Part shown: in pieces, positions 7,174-17,067 of the stretch
Numbering within the stretch: position 1 is the first letter of the stretch
Layout: each line of letters opens with the position of its first letter
Source of the DNA: Thiobacillus sp.
GTDB lineage: Bacteria; Pseudomonadota; Gammaproteobacteria; Burkholderiales; Thiobacillaceae
DNA: 64,000 nucleotides
NCBI GenBank assembly: GCA_019459055.1
Contig: JAIBEI010000041.1
Span: 146,176-210,175 of the forward strand
Direction: 5' to 3'
Made by a program: the position numbers and the translations under genes
Notes under the pieces: generated by a model
The model's database searches: none
Told to the model about the DNA's origin: nothing
The model's input: only the letters and a program-made list of their open reading frames with translations

Positions 7174-9051
7174 TCAGGCTCTACTGCGCTTCAGTCGCCA
7201 CGTCTTCAGCGCCAGGCCGTGTCTTTTGTATATAAGGCCCACCACCATTGGCGAATAAACCATGGAGTGCAATCGTCGGCCCAGAAAGCCCATGAAACCC
7301 TTGGCAGTAGAAACATACGCAGCACGCCAATAGGAGTTTCTGTAGCCTGAAAATGTGAACGCCTCCCTGTCGACGATCTGTGCGTATTTGCTGCCGCCAA
7401 AGCCTTCCGCATGACCAACACCATAAAAGGCCTCAATCATCTCAGCGTCTGGCTTGATCAGATAGCGATTGAATAAAATATCGAGAGACCTGAGATAAAG
7501 TCTGCTGTCGCAATGCAAAATATTTGCCACGCTTCCATAGTCTTCAATAAATTGCCTGCATCCTTTCGCAATTTCCTGCCTCAACTCAATTTGTTTCTGC
7601 TGCTCATCATCAACATATTCATAGCCAAACTCACCATTGTTATGGCAAATACGTTTCAAGCTTCGCACAGGTTCAGTAAACAAAAATTCAAAGACCGGAA
7701 GCGCCTGAAAAATTCTTGAAAACCGCCTCCGTGGTACACAATCATTAAAATAGAATCCATGCATATCTTCCGAGCTGACAATGCTACCAAAATAATATCC
7801 GGTCATTTTGCACTGTTCTCCAATGACTGATTTCATGGAATCCTGTAATGTTCCCCTCCAACCCAGATCGACCAAAGCCACATTACCGGAAAAATCCTGA
7901 CTTTTAAGGTAATCAAGCAGAACAGTCGCGTCTTCCTCCGAACGCTGGAAAAAATCACTTTCCTTAAGCGCTTGCATGAAAAGTGGTTTGTTTTTGCATG
8001 GATCCAGGTCAACCAGGCTCTCAGGCGCCACAACATCAATTCGCTCAAAGAACTCTCGCCCGGAAATGCGCCGCTCAAACAGACGCTCTTTATTTTTATG
8101 GCATGAAAATGCAGGCACATACAAGGCGCGTCTCGACAATCTCAAATAACAACTTGTTGCTTCAGCGGCGAGTTGATCAAACGCCTCCTTGATAAGATAA
8201 GTATCTCGCGCGCAAAAGAAAACCTTGTCGATCCCTCTGCGTTCGATATCATCCTTGATGAACTTTGCAAAGGCAACACAGGCTGGCCCAACCAAGGAAT
8301 ATCCTAGTTTGGCCAATGTATTGCCTTGAAAATCATCATGGGGCGCGAAGTATTCAAATATGCTGCTGGCACCATCCCGAACCGAGCGGTCAGGCATTCT
8401 ATTCACCGCCATTCCCAGCCGCTCTGGAACGATGCAATCCGAATAGTGATTATCACCAACATGCTGGATTTCAGAGAAATCGAGACCGTAATGTTCAGCG
8501 ACCCGTTTGTACAAATTACCGCTATGTTTCGTTGCTCCAAAACTTGACGATGCAAAAATATTGATGCCGTGCGCCACATGCTCTTGAACGATTTTGCGCA
8601 AGAACCAGAGAGGCAAGTACATATCTGTAACAATGCAGCACTGCTTGCCTTGATCGATCAGCGATGCGACAACCTGAACATTTTCGGGAATCGGCTTTAG
8701 AAGGGCGCGCTCAAGGGCGAGCTCCTGCTTGAGCACCTTGGCCGGATTGTGAACAACCCAGCCCAATACCCGGTAAATTTGCCATATGGATATATCTTCT
8801 TTTTTGCTGAGCTTCCTTGCGACACGCTCCGCCATAACACGCCAGCGCCGAAAGCCAAAAACACCAAAGCCCGGAAAACGATAATGGACCACACCCGTGC
8901 ATTCGACCAGGTCAAACACATGGAAAGGTCTCTTCAGCGGGCGAGAAATTAGCGTATCGAACAGATCGAAACTATACAGTTTCTTGTTTTTTTCTAATTG
9001 GTCTAACATAATCAAATACTTGAACAGCTCGAATTTTTCGATGGAATGCAC
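7174..9051 (-). CDS. HAD-superfamily hydrolase-domain protein of a polysaccharide locus (COG5610-like)
   Basis: This 625-residue protein has a HAD phosphatase-like N-terminal half. The Phe-Asp-Leu-Phe-Asp-Thr-Leu nucleophile motif is near residues 28-34, Val-Thr-Asp-Met-Tyr near 138 and Val-Gly-Asp-Asn-x-x-Ser-Asp near 198. The C-terminal ~330 residues match no domain I can name with confidence. They contain a Phe-Cys-Ala-Arg-Asp-Thr-Tyr motif and a Leu-Gly-Trp-Arg-Gly-Thr segment. Such two-part proteins occur in O-antigen and capsule clusters, but their reaction is not established. Base composition is visibly more AT-rich than its neighbours, which suggests acquisition by transfer. The frame opens with GTG at 9051; an ATG at 9009 is an alternative start. 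Neither has a good ribosome-binding site. Confidence 0.78.
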   Translation of the reverse strand: MHSIEKFELFKYLIMLDQLEKNKKLYSFDLFDTLISRPLKRPFHVFDLVECTGVVHYRFPGFGVFGFRRWRVMAERVARKLSKKEDISIWQIYRVLGWVVHNPAKVLKQELALERALLKPIPENVQVVASLIDQGKQCCIVTDMYLPLWFLRKIVQEHVAHGINIFASSSFGATKHSGNLYKRVAEHYGLDFSEIQHVGDNHYSDCIVPERLGMAVNRMPDRSVRDGASSIFEYFAPHDDFQGNTLAKLGYSLVGPACVAFAKFIKDDIERRGIDKVFFCARDTYLIKEAFDQLAAEATSCYLRLSRRALYVPAFSCHKNKERLFERRISGREFFERIDVVAPESLVDLDPCKNKPLFMQALKESDFFQRSEEDATVLLDYLKSQDFSGNVALVDLGWRGTLQDSMKSVIGEQCKMTGYYFGSIVSSEDMHGFYFNDCVPRRRFSRIFQALPVFEFLFTEPVRSLKRICHNNGEFGYEYVDDEQQKQIELRQEIAKGCRQFIEDYGSVANILHCDSRLYLRSLDILFNRYLIKPDAEMIEAFYGVGHAEGFGGSKYAQIVDREAFTFSGYRNSYWRAAYVSTAKGFMGFLGRRLHSMVYSPMVVGLIYKRHGLALKTWRLKRSRA

Positions 9052-9468
9052 CGTCCATTGATGAGCACAATCAAATCCAGCTCAATTTCAGTAAATCGCA
9101 AATCACATCTCATTAGCAGCGCCGCGTCGTTTTATTTACCGCTGTGACAGTCATTTCGCCCTTCCAGGCATCAAAAGTCCGCGATTCCGTGCTTTGACAA
9201 ACCTGCCAGTTGACCATTATCGCCATCGCAAGTTCGCCCTCGCTGACCAATAGGTCGAATCAACTTGCCGCTTATCTGAGTCATGGCCACGAAGATATGA
9301 CCATCCCGGGGAGCCTTGCAATGCGTTGATTGCCCCGTTGCCGGCATTCGGACAGAGGGTACACGAGACCTTGCGGCGGATAGCGTTATGTGGAAGCTAG
9401 CGTGCTTGAGCCTGATTGCAGCTGGGCGCGCTTTTTCCCTTGAACACTGCGGGGAATCACGGAGGCAG
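9052..9468. other. Intergenic region between hisG and the polysaccharide operon
   Basis: No convincing gene lies in these 417 bases. Both flanking genes read leftwards, so the stretch should hold the end of the hisG transcript and the promoter of the polysaccharide operon. The left ~110 bases are AT-rich. I see no clear JUMPStart/ops motif, no hisD remnant and no strong terminator hairpin. The open frame that crosses the right half overlaps the hisG 3' end in another frame and has no coding character. Confidence 0.6.
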
Positions 9469-10131
9469 TTACGCAGCGCCGCGTGCGCCGACCGCCGACA
9501 AGAAGCCATCGATCACGGGCTGGATCAACCCGCGCTTGAGCTTGAGCGCAGCCTGATTCACCACCAGGCGCGAACTGATGTCGCTGATGTGTTCCACCGC
9601 GACCAGGCCGTTGGCCTTGAGGGTGCCGCCGGTGGAGACGAGGTCGACGATGACGTCGGACAGCCCCACCAGCGGGGCCAGTTCCATCGAGCCGTACAGC
9701 TTGATCAGGTCGATGTGCACGCCCTTGGACGCGAAATGGTCGCGCGCCGCGTTGACGTATTTGGTGGCGACGCGGATGCGCGCGCCCTGCTTTACGTTGC
9801 CGGCGTAGTCGTAGCCCTCGCGCACGGCGACCATCATGCTGCAGCGCGCGATCCGCAGGTCGAGCGGCTGATAGAGGCCGTTGCCGCCGTGCTCGTTGAG
9901 CACGTCCTTGCCGGCGATGCCGAGGTCGGCGGCGCCGTATTGGACATAGGTGGGGACGTCGCTGGCGCGCACGATAATGAGCCGCACGTCGGCGCGGTTG
10001 GTGCCGATGATGAGCTTGCGCGAGGACTCGGGGTTCTCGGACGGCGTAATGCCGGCCGCCGCCAGCAGCGGCAGGGTTTCTTCGAAGATGCGGCCCTTGG
10101 ACAGGGCGAGGGTGATTCCGGAGTAGGTCAT
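9469..10131 (-). CDS. hisG: ATP phosphoribosyltransferase catalytic subunit, short form
   Basis: HisG joins ATP and PRPP in the first step of histidine synthesis. This 220-residue protein starts with the family's Thr-Leu-Ala-Leu-Ser-Lys-Gly-Arg motif. It contains the Asp-Leu-Gly-Ile-Ala-Gly-Lys-Asp segment and the C-terminal phosphoribosyl-binding Leu-Val-Ser-Thr-Gly-Gly-Thr-Leu. The length is that of the short form, which lacks the regulatory ACT-like domain and needs HisZ; hisZ is not in the window. The ATG at 10131 is chosen over a TTG at 10155 because the motif follows it directly. It lies downstream of murA, the usual betaproteobacterial place. The expected hisD does not follow; a polysaccharide locus does. 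Confidence 0.95.
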   Translation of the reverse strand: MTYSGITLALSKGRIFEETLPLLAAAGITPSENPESSRKLIIGTNRADVRLIIVRASDVPTYVQYGAADLGIAGKDVLNEHGGNGLYQPLDLRIARCSMMVAVREGYDYAGNVKQGARIRVATKYVNAARDHFASKGVHIDLIKLYGSMELAPLVGLSDVIVDLVSTGGTLKANGLVAVEHISDISSRLVVNQAALKLKRGLIQPVIDGFLSAVGARGAA

Positions 10132-10240
10132 GTTGGATTGTGTTGGAGATTGCAACGATTCATCCCGGATGATCCATTGAACGCGACCGCGCCCACAGGT
10201 GTGCGTGGCGATCCAGGGTTCTTCGATCCCGTCGCCATTC

Positions 10241-10268
10241 CGGATTGCTTCGCGTTGCTCGCAATGAC
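10241..10268. repeat. Dispersed palindromic repeat (attgcgagc type), hisG-murA gap
   Basis: The motif cggattgcttcgcgttgctcgcaatgac lies in the 147-base gap between murA and hisG; attgc and gcaat form the ends of a short palindrome. A closely related copy is at 27904-27931, next to the folC start. Repeats of this type are widespread in proteobacterial intergenic DNA. The copy could form a hairpin in the murA-hisG transcript. Confidence 0.6.
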
Positions 10269-10278
10269 CTGCATGGCT

Positions 10279-11770
<1,492 letters not shown>

Positions 11771-11785
11771 GCGTGTATGCCTCTT

Positions 11786-12541
11786 CTAGTGTCTGAGTTT
11801 GTAGCCGCTTCTCAGCAGCGCCAGGGTGAGCGCGGATATTGCCACAAAGCAGGCGCCGGCGACCAGCAGGCCGAGCCAGGGATCGGTGTCGGAGTGGCCG
11901 ACGAAAGCGTAGCGGAAGCCGTCGATCAGATAAAAAACCGGGTTGGCGTGCGAGACGCCCTGCCAGAAGGGCGGCAGCGAATGGATCGAATAGAACACGC
12001 CGGAGAGGAAGGTGAGCGGCAGGATGAGGAAGTTCTGGAACGCCGCCAGCTGGTCATATTTTTCCGCCCAGATGCCCGCCACGATGCCAAGCGCGCCCAT
12101 GATGGCGCAGGCCAGCAGTGCATACGCCAGCAACCACCCCAGGTGCGGCAGCTGCAATGGGGCGAACCACAGGGTCACCGCCCAGACGCCGAACCCGACC
12201 ACCAGGCCGCGGATCACCGCCGCCCCCAGATAGGCCAGGAAGAATTCCAGATACGACAGCGGCGGCAGCAGCACGAACACGATGTTGCCCTGCATCTTCG
12301 ACTGGATCAGGCTGGACGAGCTGTTGGAAAACGCGTTCTGCAGCATGCTCATCATCACCAGCCCCGGCACCAGGAAACTGGTGTAGGAGACGCCGGGATA
12401 GACCTCGACGTGCGCTTCCAGCACGTGGGAAAAGATCAGCAGGTAGAGGAGCGCGGTCACCACGGGGGCGACTACGGTCTGCACCGCAACCTTCCAGAAG
12501 CGCAGCATTTCCTTGTAGAACAGTGCCGACAGTCCGCTCAT
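11786..12541 (-). CDS. yadH: ABC-2 type transporter permease (YadH-like)
   Basis: This 251-residue integral membrane protein has about six hydrophobic segments and the ABC-2 membrane fold. The Leu-Pro-Leu-Thr-Phe-Leu-Ser-Gly-Val-Phe-Tyr segment and the following Pro-Pro-Phe-Trp-Gln are typical of YadH-like exporters. The start at 12541 overlaps the TGA of the ATPase gene (ATGA, 12538-12541). The open frame extends upstream, but only as a shadow of the ATPase. With the adjacent ATPase it forms an exporter of unknown substrate. The pair often sits between mlaB and ibaG-murA. Confidence 0.92.
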   Translation of the reverse strand: MSGLSALFYKEMLRFWKVAVQTVVAPVVTALLYLLIFSHVLEAHVEVYPGVSYTSFLVPGLVMMSMLQNAFSNSSSSLIQSKMQGNIVFVLLPPLSYLEFFLAYLGAAVIRGLVVGFGVWAVTLWFAPLQLPHLGWLLAYALLACAIMGALGIVAGIWAEKYDQLAAFQNFLILPLTFLSGVFYSIHSLPPFWQGVSHANPVFYLIDGFRYAFVGHSDTDPWLGLLVAGACFVAISALTLALLRSGYKLRH

Positions 12542-13437
12542 GTGCGCTTCATGATGTCGGTGAAGACATCCTCCAGGTCGGGCTCGTGCAGCTGCATTTC
12601 GGTAACGCGGATGCTGGCGCCGCGCAGGTCGGCGAGCAGGGTCTCCAGGTCGGCATACTCGCTGAAATTGATGCGCCAGCTGCCGTCGGCGTCGTGCTGC
12701 AGGCGGGCCTGCCAGGCGGACGGTATGGCGTCGGCGTCGAGGCGCAGTTGCGCGCAATGCTCGTTGGTCAGCTGCAGCAGGTTGCGGGTGGTGTCGCAGG
12801 CGACCACACGCCCGCTTTTCAGCATGGCGATGCGGCTGCACAACGCCTCGGCCTCTTCCAGGTAATGCGTGGTCAGGAGGATGGTGTGCCCTTCGCGGTT
12901 GAGGCCGCTGATGAATTTCCACAGCGAGCGGCGCAGGTCGACATCGACCCCGGCGGTCGGTTCGTCGAGCACGATCACCGGCGGCTTGTGCACCAGCGCC
13001 TGCGCCACCAGCAGGCGGCGCTTCATGCCGCCCGACAGGCTCTGCGTGTTCTTGTCGGCGTGCGGGGCGAGATCGAGGTGGTGCATGATCTCGTCGATCC
13101 AGCCGTCGTTGTGCTTGAGGCCGAAGTAACCGGACTGGATGCGCAGCGTTTCGCGCACGTTGAAGAAGGGATCGTAGACCAGTTCCTGCGGCACCACGCC
13201 CAGCGCGCGGCGCGTCTGCCGATAGTCTCGCACCACGTCGTGGCCCATGACGGCGGCGTGGCCGGAATCGGCGCGGGTGAGCCCGGCGAGGATCGAAATC
13301 AGCGTGGTCTTGCCGGCGCCATTGGGGCCCAGGAGCCCGAAAAATTCGCCCGGCTGGATGTCGAGCGAGACGCCGTCGAGCGCCTGGGTGACGCCGAAGC
13401 GCTTGCGCAGATCGCTAACATGGATCGCGGGACTCAT
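12538..13437 (-). CDS. yadG: ABC transporter ATP-binding protein (YadG-like)
   Basis: This 299-residue ATPase carries Walker A Gly-Pro-Asn-Gly-Ala-Gly-Lys-Thr-Thr near residue 39, the signature Leu-Ser-Gly-Gly-Met-Lys-Arg-Arg, and Walker B Val-Ile-Val-Leu-Asp-Glu-Pro-Thr-Ala-Gly-Val-Asp. A switch His sits in Leu-Leu-Thr-Thr-His-Tyr-Leu-Glu-Glu-Ala-Glu. It energises the ABC-2 permease encoded next to it. It is coupled by ATGA overlaps on both sides, to the STAS gene and to the permease gene, so the exporter is expressed with the Mla system. No substrate can be named from sequence. Confidence 0.94.
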   Translation of the reverse strand: MSPAIHVSDLRKRFGVTQALDGVSLDIQPGEFFGLLGPNGAGKTTLISILAGLTRADSGHAAVMGHDVVRDYRQTRRALGVVPQELVYDPFFNVRETLRIQSGYFGLKHNDGWIDEIMHHLDLAPHADKNTQSLSGGMKRRLLVAQALVHKPPVIVLDEPTAGVDVDLRRSLWKFISGLNREGHTILLTTHYLEEAEALCSRIAMLKSGRVVACDTTRNLLQLTNEHCAQLRLDADAIPSAWQARLQHDADGSWRINFSEYADLETLLADLRGASIRVTEMQLHEPDLEDVFTDIMKRT

Positions 13438-13712
13438 ACGGGCAGCAGTTCGGATACTCCGTACAACTCGGCCAGGGTGGTGAAACTGGCCGGCAAGCCG
13501 GTGCAGGCCAGCGTGCGGCCGGCCTGCCGGGCTTGTCGCATGGCGCTGAAGATGAGGGTGAGCGCAGCCGAATCGGCGGTTTCGACGCCGCTGAAGTCCA
13601 GCATGTCGATGCCTTTCGCAAGCTGCGGCTGCAATTCGCGCAGCAGGCTGCCGACGCTGTCGACGGTCACCGCGCCGGTGATGCGACAGCGTGTTCCCTC
13701 ACATGCGATCAC
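13434..13712 (-). CDS. mlaB: STAS-domain protein, MlaB-like
   Basis: This 92-residue single STAS domain has the Asp-Ser-Ala-Ala-Leu-Thr-Leu segment after strand three (Gly-Val-Glu-Thr-Ala-Asp-Ser-Ala). MlaB binds the ATPase MlaF in the Mla inner-membrane complex and is needed for its stability and activity. Its place after mlaC matches the standard Mla operon. It overlaps mlaC upstream (13709-13712) and the ABC ATPase gene downstream (13434-13437) by ATGA. Confidence 0.88.
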   Translation of the reverse strand: MIACEGTRCRITGAVTVDSVGSLLRELQPQLAKGIDMLDFSGVETADSAALTLIFSAMRQARQAGRTLACTGLPASFTTLAELYGVSELLPV

Positions 13713-14344
13713 GAGCCGTTGCGCGGGACCGGCATGGTCTCGCCGCGCGCCGATTGGACCGCCAGGGTTTTGATCAGGCCATCTATCCCGCTTTGACGGA
13801 TGGTGCTGGCGAAGGAGGCCCGGTAATTGGTCACCAGGCTGACGCCGTCGATCGTCACATCGTAGACCTTCCAGCCGAAGGCCGTTTTGTAAAAGCTGTA
13901 GTGGATGGGGATCGGCTGCCCGCCCGGCTGACGGATTTCGGAGCGCACGGTCACATCGGTTTCGCCCGGCTTCATCGCCAGCGGCTTGAATTCGATGACC
14001 TGGTCGGTGAACGCGGTGAGCGAACTGGAATAGGTGCGCACCAGCAGGTTGCGGAATTCGGTCACCAGCGACTGTTTCTGCTTGGCCGTCGCACGCGGCC
14101 AGTGCTTGCCGAGGGCCAGCTGGGTCATGCGGTTGAAGTCGAAGTGGGGCAGGATTTTGGCCTCGACCAGCTGATGCACCTTGGCCAGGTTGCCGCGCTG
14201 AAGCTCCTTGTCCTGTTTCAGGATGGTGATGACTTCCTGCGTGGTGGTACGCGCCAGCACGTCGGGCGGGGATTCGGCGGCCAGCGCCGCCGGGGCATTG
14301 GCCCCCAGCAGTAACGCTAGCAGCAGTAAAAATGAACGCAGCAT
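13709..14344 (-). CDS. mlaC: MlaC periplasmic phospholipid-binding protein
   Basis: This 211-residue protein has a signal peptide (Leu-rich core, cleavage after Ala-Leu-Ala-Ala near residue 23) and a Tol-Tol-Q/MlaC domain. In the Mla system, MlaC ferries phospholipids across the periplasm between the outer-membrane and inner-membrane complexes. Segments such as Lys-Val-Tyr-Asp-Val-Thr-Ile-Asp-Gly-Val-Ser-Leu-Val near residue 165 are typical. Upstream of its ATG the coding strand carries a 12-base poly-C tract (14372-14383). mlaB follows with a 4-bp overlap. Confidence 0.93.
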   Translation of the reverse strand: MLRSFLLLLALLLGANAPAALAAESPPDVLARTTTQEVITILKQDKELQRGNLAKVHQLVEAKILPHFDFNRMTQLALGKHWPRATAKQKQSLVTEFRNLLVRTYSSSLTAFTDQVIEFKPLAMKPGETDVTVRSEIRQPGGQPIPIHYSFYKTAFGWKVYDVTIDGVSLVTNYRASFASTIRQSGIDGLIKTLAVQSARGETMPVPRNGS

Positions 14345-14371
14345 AATCAGTTGTTCCTATTCGAGAAAATC

Positions 14372-14383
14372 GGGGGGGGGGGG
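14372..14383. repeat. 12-base poly-G/poly-C tract upstream of mlaC
   Basis: A run of 12 G on the + strand (12 C on the mlaC coding strand) lies 28-39 bases before the mlaC ATG, in the 72-base gap after the TolC-family gene. Homopolymers of this length are rare in such genomes and slip readily during replication. Its position would change leader length rather than reading frame. Tract length should be treated as uncertain in any assembly. Confidence 0.85.
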
Positions 14384-14416
14384 AAATTGAGCAGGGGTGA
14401 GGCGCAGACGCCCGGC

Positions 14417-15814
14417 CTACCAGAGTTCGCCCGTCAGGCGCGCCAACTGCGCCACATTCATGTTGTAGTCGTTGACCGTGCGCAAATACTCGGTCTGCGC
14501 CAGGGCATAGTTTTTGATCGCGTCGGCCACGTTGTCGGCGCTTTCCAGCCCGGCCGAAAAATCGGCCAACGACGCCACCATCCAGCGCCGCGCCGCCGCC
14601 GCGCCTTCGGCCAGATCGCGCTGCGAATCGTGGTTGGCGCGGGCGTTGGCATAGGCCTCGCCCACTTCAAACGGAATGCCGGCTACCGCAAAGGCCTTCT
14701 TGTGGTTGAGCGCTTCCAGTTCGGCCTGCGCCTGATTCACGCGGGCGCTCGTCGCCCCGAACACACCGTCCCATTTCACGCCCACCACCGGGGTAAGGCC
14801 GCCGCCATTGAAGGGGTCGTTGAGGTAGGAGTTGTCCAGCCGCTCGCGCTGCGAGGCGTAGTTGAACTGCCCGACCACGCCGGCGTATACGTCCGGCATG
14901 CGGTCGGCCTTTTTGGCGGCCACCAGGGCTCGGCGGGTGCGCAATCCCGCTTCGAGCTGCTGCATTTCGGGGCGCTCCAGCAGGGCGCGCGACTGCAGCT
15001 CGGCCAGCTCGATCTGCGGGAAGGCCACCGGCTCGATGCGATCATCGGCCACCGCGAGTTCGGCCTTCAGCCCGGTGCCGGTCAGCACCTTCAGGCCGTC
15101 GAGGCTAATTTTCTCGATCGCACGCGACTGGTGCACGTACTTGGCGAGCATGCCTTTTGCGGTTTGCAGCGCATACAGGTCGGACTGCCGGGATTCGCCG
15201 GTTTCCTCTTCGAGGTTGCGCTCGACCGATTTGATGGCCCAATTCAGCCGTCCCTGCATGTCCTCCAGGAAAATCCGGATGTCGCGCGAGGTCAGATAGC
15301 CGTAGTAGGCGCGCTTGGTGTCGTATACCGTGTCGCCGCGCGTCTGCTTGAGCTCGCCGCGCTTGAGGTCGACATTGCCCTGCGCGGCCTCGCCGTACCG
15401 TTCGATCTTGCCGAAGGTATAGAGCGGTTTGGTCAACGCGAAGTCGAGGTGGGTCCAGTCGGAAACGCCGTTCCAATCGTCCCCGGAAGAGTTCAACGCG
15501 CAGGGTGGCGTGTTGCAGGTATTGTTGTCACCGCCCTGATTCTGAAAAAAACCGCCCTCGGCCTTGGGCGCGAGCCCGATAAAGGCGTTGGCGCTCACCC
15601 GCCAGCCGGCGTTGCCCCGCACTTCCTGCAACATGCCGCGCGCGGCTTCGACCACCTGTTCGCGCTCCTTGATGCGGGGGTCGGCAGCGAGGCTCATTTG
15701 AACGGCCTGCTGCAGGTTGATGGTTTCCGCCTGTCCGGGCAGCACGGCCAGAAGCATGCCCGCTGCCAGCAACATGCGAGTGACTGGATTGAATCGGGTT
15801 GTGACAAATTTCAT
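14417..15814 (-). CDS. TolC-family outer-membrane protein within the Mla operon
   Basis: This 465-residue protein has a signal peptide (cleavage near Gly-Gln-Ala-Glu, about residue 29), then the outer-membrane efflux protein pattern of two repeats of long helices. It begins Ile-Asn-Leu-Gln-Gln-Ala-Val-Gln-Met-Ser-Leu, typical of TolC proteins. A Cys pair sits in an Asn/Gly-rich insertion near residues 100-110 (Cys-Asn-Thr-Pro-Pro-Cys). Its ATG overlaps the mlaD stop (15811-15814), so it belongs to the mla transcript. In most betaproteobacterial mla operons the outer-membrane lipoprotein MlaA/VacJ occupies this slot. It may provide the outer-membrane partner here, which is inference. Confidence 0.85.
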   Translation of the reverse strand: MKFVTTRFNPVTRMLLAAGMLLAVLPGQAETINLQQAVQMSLAADPRIKEREQVVEAARGMLQEVRGNAGWRVSANAFIGLAPKAEGGFFQNQGGDNNTCNTPPCALNSSGDDWNGVSDWTHLDFALTKPLYTFGKIERYGEAAQGNVDLKRGELKQTRGDTVYDTKRAYYGYLTSRDIRIFLEDMQGRLNWAIKSVERNLEEETGESRQSDLYALQTAKGMLAKYVHQSRAIEKISLDGLKVLTGTGLKAELAVADDRIEPVAFPQIELAELQSRALLERPEMQQLEAGLRTRRALVAAKKADRMPDVYAGVVGQFNYASQRERLDNSYLNDPFNGGGLTPVVGVKWDGVFGATSARVNQAQAELEALNHKKAFAVAGIPFEVGEAYANARANHDSQRDLAEGAAAARRWMVASLADFSAGLESADNVADAIKNYALAQTEYLRTVNDYNMNVAQLARLTGELW

Positions 15815-16278
15815 TGTGGCGCTCCTTCCTGAGCTTGGCCATACATAAACCGTCCGATCAGATTCTCCAGCACTACGGCCGATTGAGTGATGAAAATCTG
15901 GTCCTGGTTCTTCAACATCCGGCTGTCGCCCCCCGCTTCCAGCCCGACATACTGCTCGCCCAGCAGGCCCGAGGTCATGATGGCCGCGGAGGTATCCTTG
16001 GGAAAAGCATAGCGGTTATCCAGCCGAAGGGTAACAACGGCTTCGTACGTCTCGTTGTCGAAATGGATATCCGCCACCCTGCCCACCACCACCCCGGCGC
16101 TTTTAATCGGCGCACGCGGCTTGAGTCCGCCGATGTTGTCGAAGCGGGCAGCCACTTCGTAGCTGTCCGACGCGCCGACGGTGTTCATGCTGCCGACCTT
16201 GAGCGCGAGGAACAGCAGCGCGGCGATGCCCGCGACAACGAATAATCCCACCCAGAAATCGAGTACGGTCCTGTTCAT
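15811..16278 (-). CDS. mlaD: MlaD MCE-domain protein
   Basis: This 155-residue protein has one N-terminal membrane helix (residues ~7-28) and a single MCE domain containing Gly-Leu-Lys-Pro-Arg-Ala-Pro-Ile-Lys-Ser-Ala-Gly-Val. Late in the domain comes Leu-Leu-Gly-Glu-Gln-Tyr-Val-Gly-Leu. MlaD forms a hexameric ring that carries lipids between MlaC and the MlaFE transporter at the inner membrane. The length is normal. The stop is shared with the start of the TolC-family gene, and the gene follows mlaE with no gap. Confidence 0.95.
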   Translation of the reverse strand: MNRTVLDFWVGLFVVAGIAALLFLALKVGSMNTVGASDSYEVAARFDNIGGLKPRAPIKSAGVVVGRVADIHFDNETYEAVVTLRLDNRYAFPKDTSAAIMTSGLLGEQYVGLEAGGDSRMLKNQDQIFITQSAVVLENLIGRFMYGQAQEGAPQ

Positions 16279-17067
16279 TTAGTTGAGTCCCCGAAACATG
16301 AATGCGGTCAAAATAAAATCCAGCGCCAGCACGGCCAGGCTGGATGTCACCACGGTGCGCGTGGTGGCGCCCGATACGCCTTCGGCGGTCGGTGGCGCGT
16401 CGTAGCCTTCGAACAGCGCGATGGTGGTAATGGCGACGCCGAACACCACGCTCTTGATGACGCCATTCAGGATGTCCTGCTCGAAATCGACCGCGCTCTT
16501 CATCTGCGACCAGAACGCACCTTCGTCGACGCCGATCAGCTGCACGCCGACCAGGTAGCCGCCGAAAATCCCCATCGCCGAGAACAGCGCGGCCAAAAGC
16601 GGCATCGAGATCACCCCCGCCCAGAAACGCGGCGCCACCACGCGGGCAATCGGATCGACCGCCATCATTTCCATCGCCGACAGCTGCTCGGTCGCCTTCA
16701 TCAGGCCAATCTCCGCGGTGATGGCCGAGCCGGCGCGGCTGGCGAACAGCAGCGCCGCCACCACCGGCCCCAGTTCGCGCACCAGCGACAGCGCCACCAG
16801 AATCCCCAGCGCATCTTCCGCGCCGTAGGTTTGCAGCGTCTCGTAGCCCTGCAGACCGAGCACCATGCCGACGAACAGCCCCGACACCAGGATGATGATG
16901 AGCGAGAGCACGCCGGTGAAATACATCTCGCGGATGGTCAGCCCGAAGCGGCGGAATGCGGTGCCCGAGTGCAGCAGCACCGCCACGAAGAAGCGGGCCG
17001 CAAAGCCGATGCGCCAGACCGCCTGCAAGGTGCGGTTTCCGAGGTTTTCAATCGATCGTTTAAACAC
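16279..17067 (-). CDS. mlaE: MlaE phospholipid ABC transporter permease
   Basis: This 262-residue permease of the MlaE/Ttg2B family has five or so hydrophobic segments. It includes the conserved Leu-Val-Arg-Glu-Leu-Gly-Pro-Val and Ala-Gly-Arg-like [13 protein letters not shown] stretch. The GTG at 17067 is the likely start because it overlaps the last codons of mlaF and gives the family's N-terminus. The open frame continues upstream inside mlaF without meaning. It pairs with MlaF in the inner-membrane complex. Confidence 0.93.
   Translation of the reverse strand: MFKRSIENLGNRTLQAVWRIGFAARFFVAVLLHSGTAFRRFGLTIREMYFTGVLSLIIILVSGLFVGMVLGLQGYETLQTYGAEDALGILVALSLVRELGPVVAALLFASRAGSAITAEIGLMKATEQLSAMEMMAVDPIARVVAPRFWAGVISMPLLAALFSAMGIFGGYLVGVQLIGVDEGAFWSQMKSAVDFEQDILNGVIKSVVFGVAITTIALFEGYDAPPTAEGVSGATTRTVVTSSLAVLALDFILTAFMFRGLN

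Noticed and set aside
9052..9468. JUMPStart/ops anti-termination element before the polysaccharide genes
   Set aside because: No convincing ggcggtag core in the right orientation was found.
9171..9509. A 112-codon minus-strand frame across the hisG 3' end
   Set aside because: It overlaps hisG in another frame and has no coding features; treated as a shadow.
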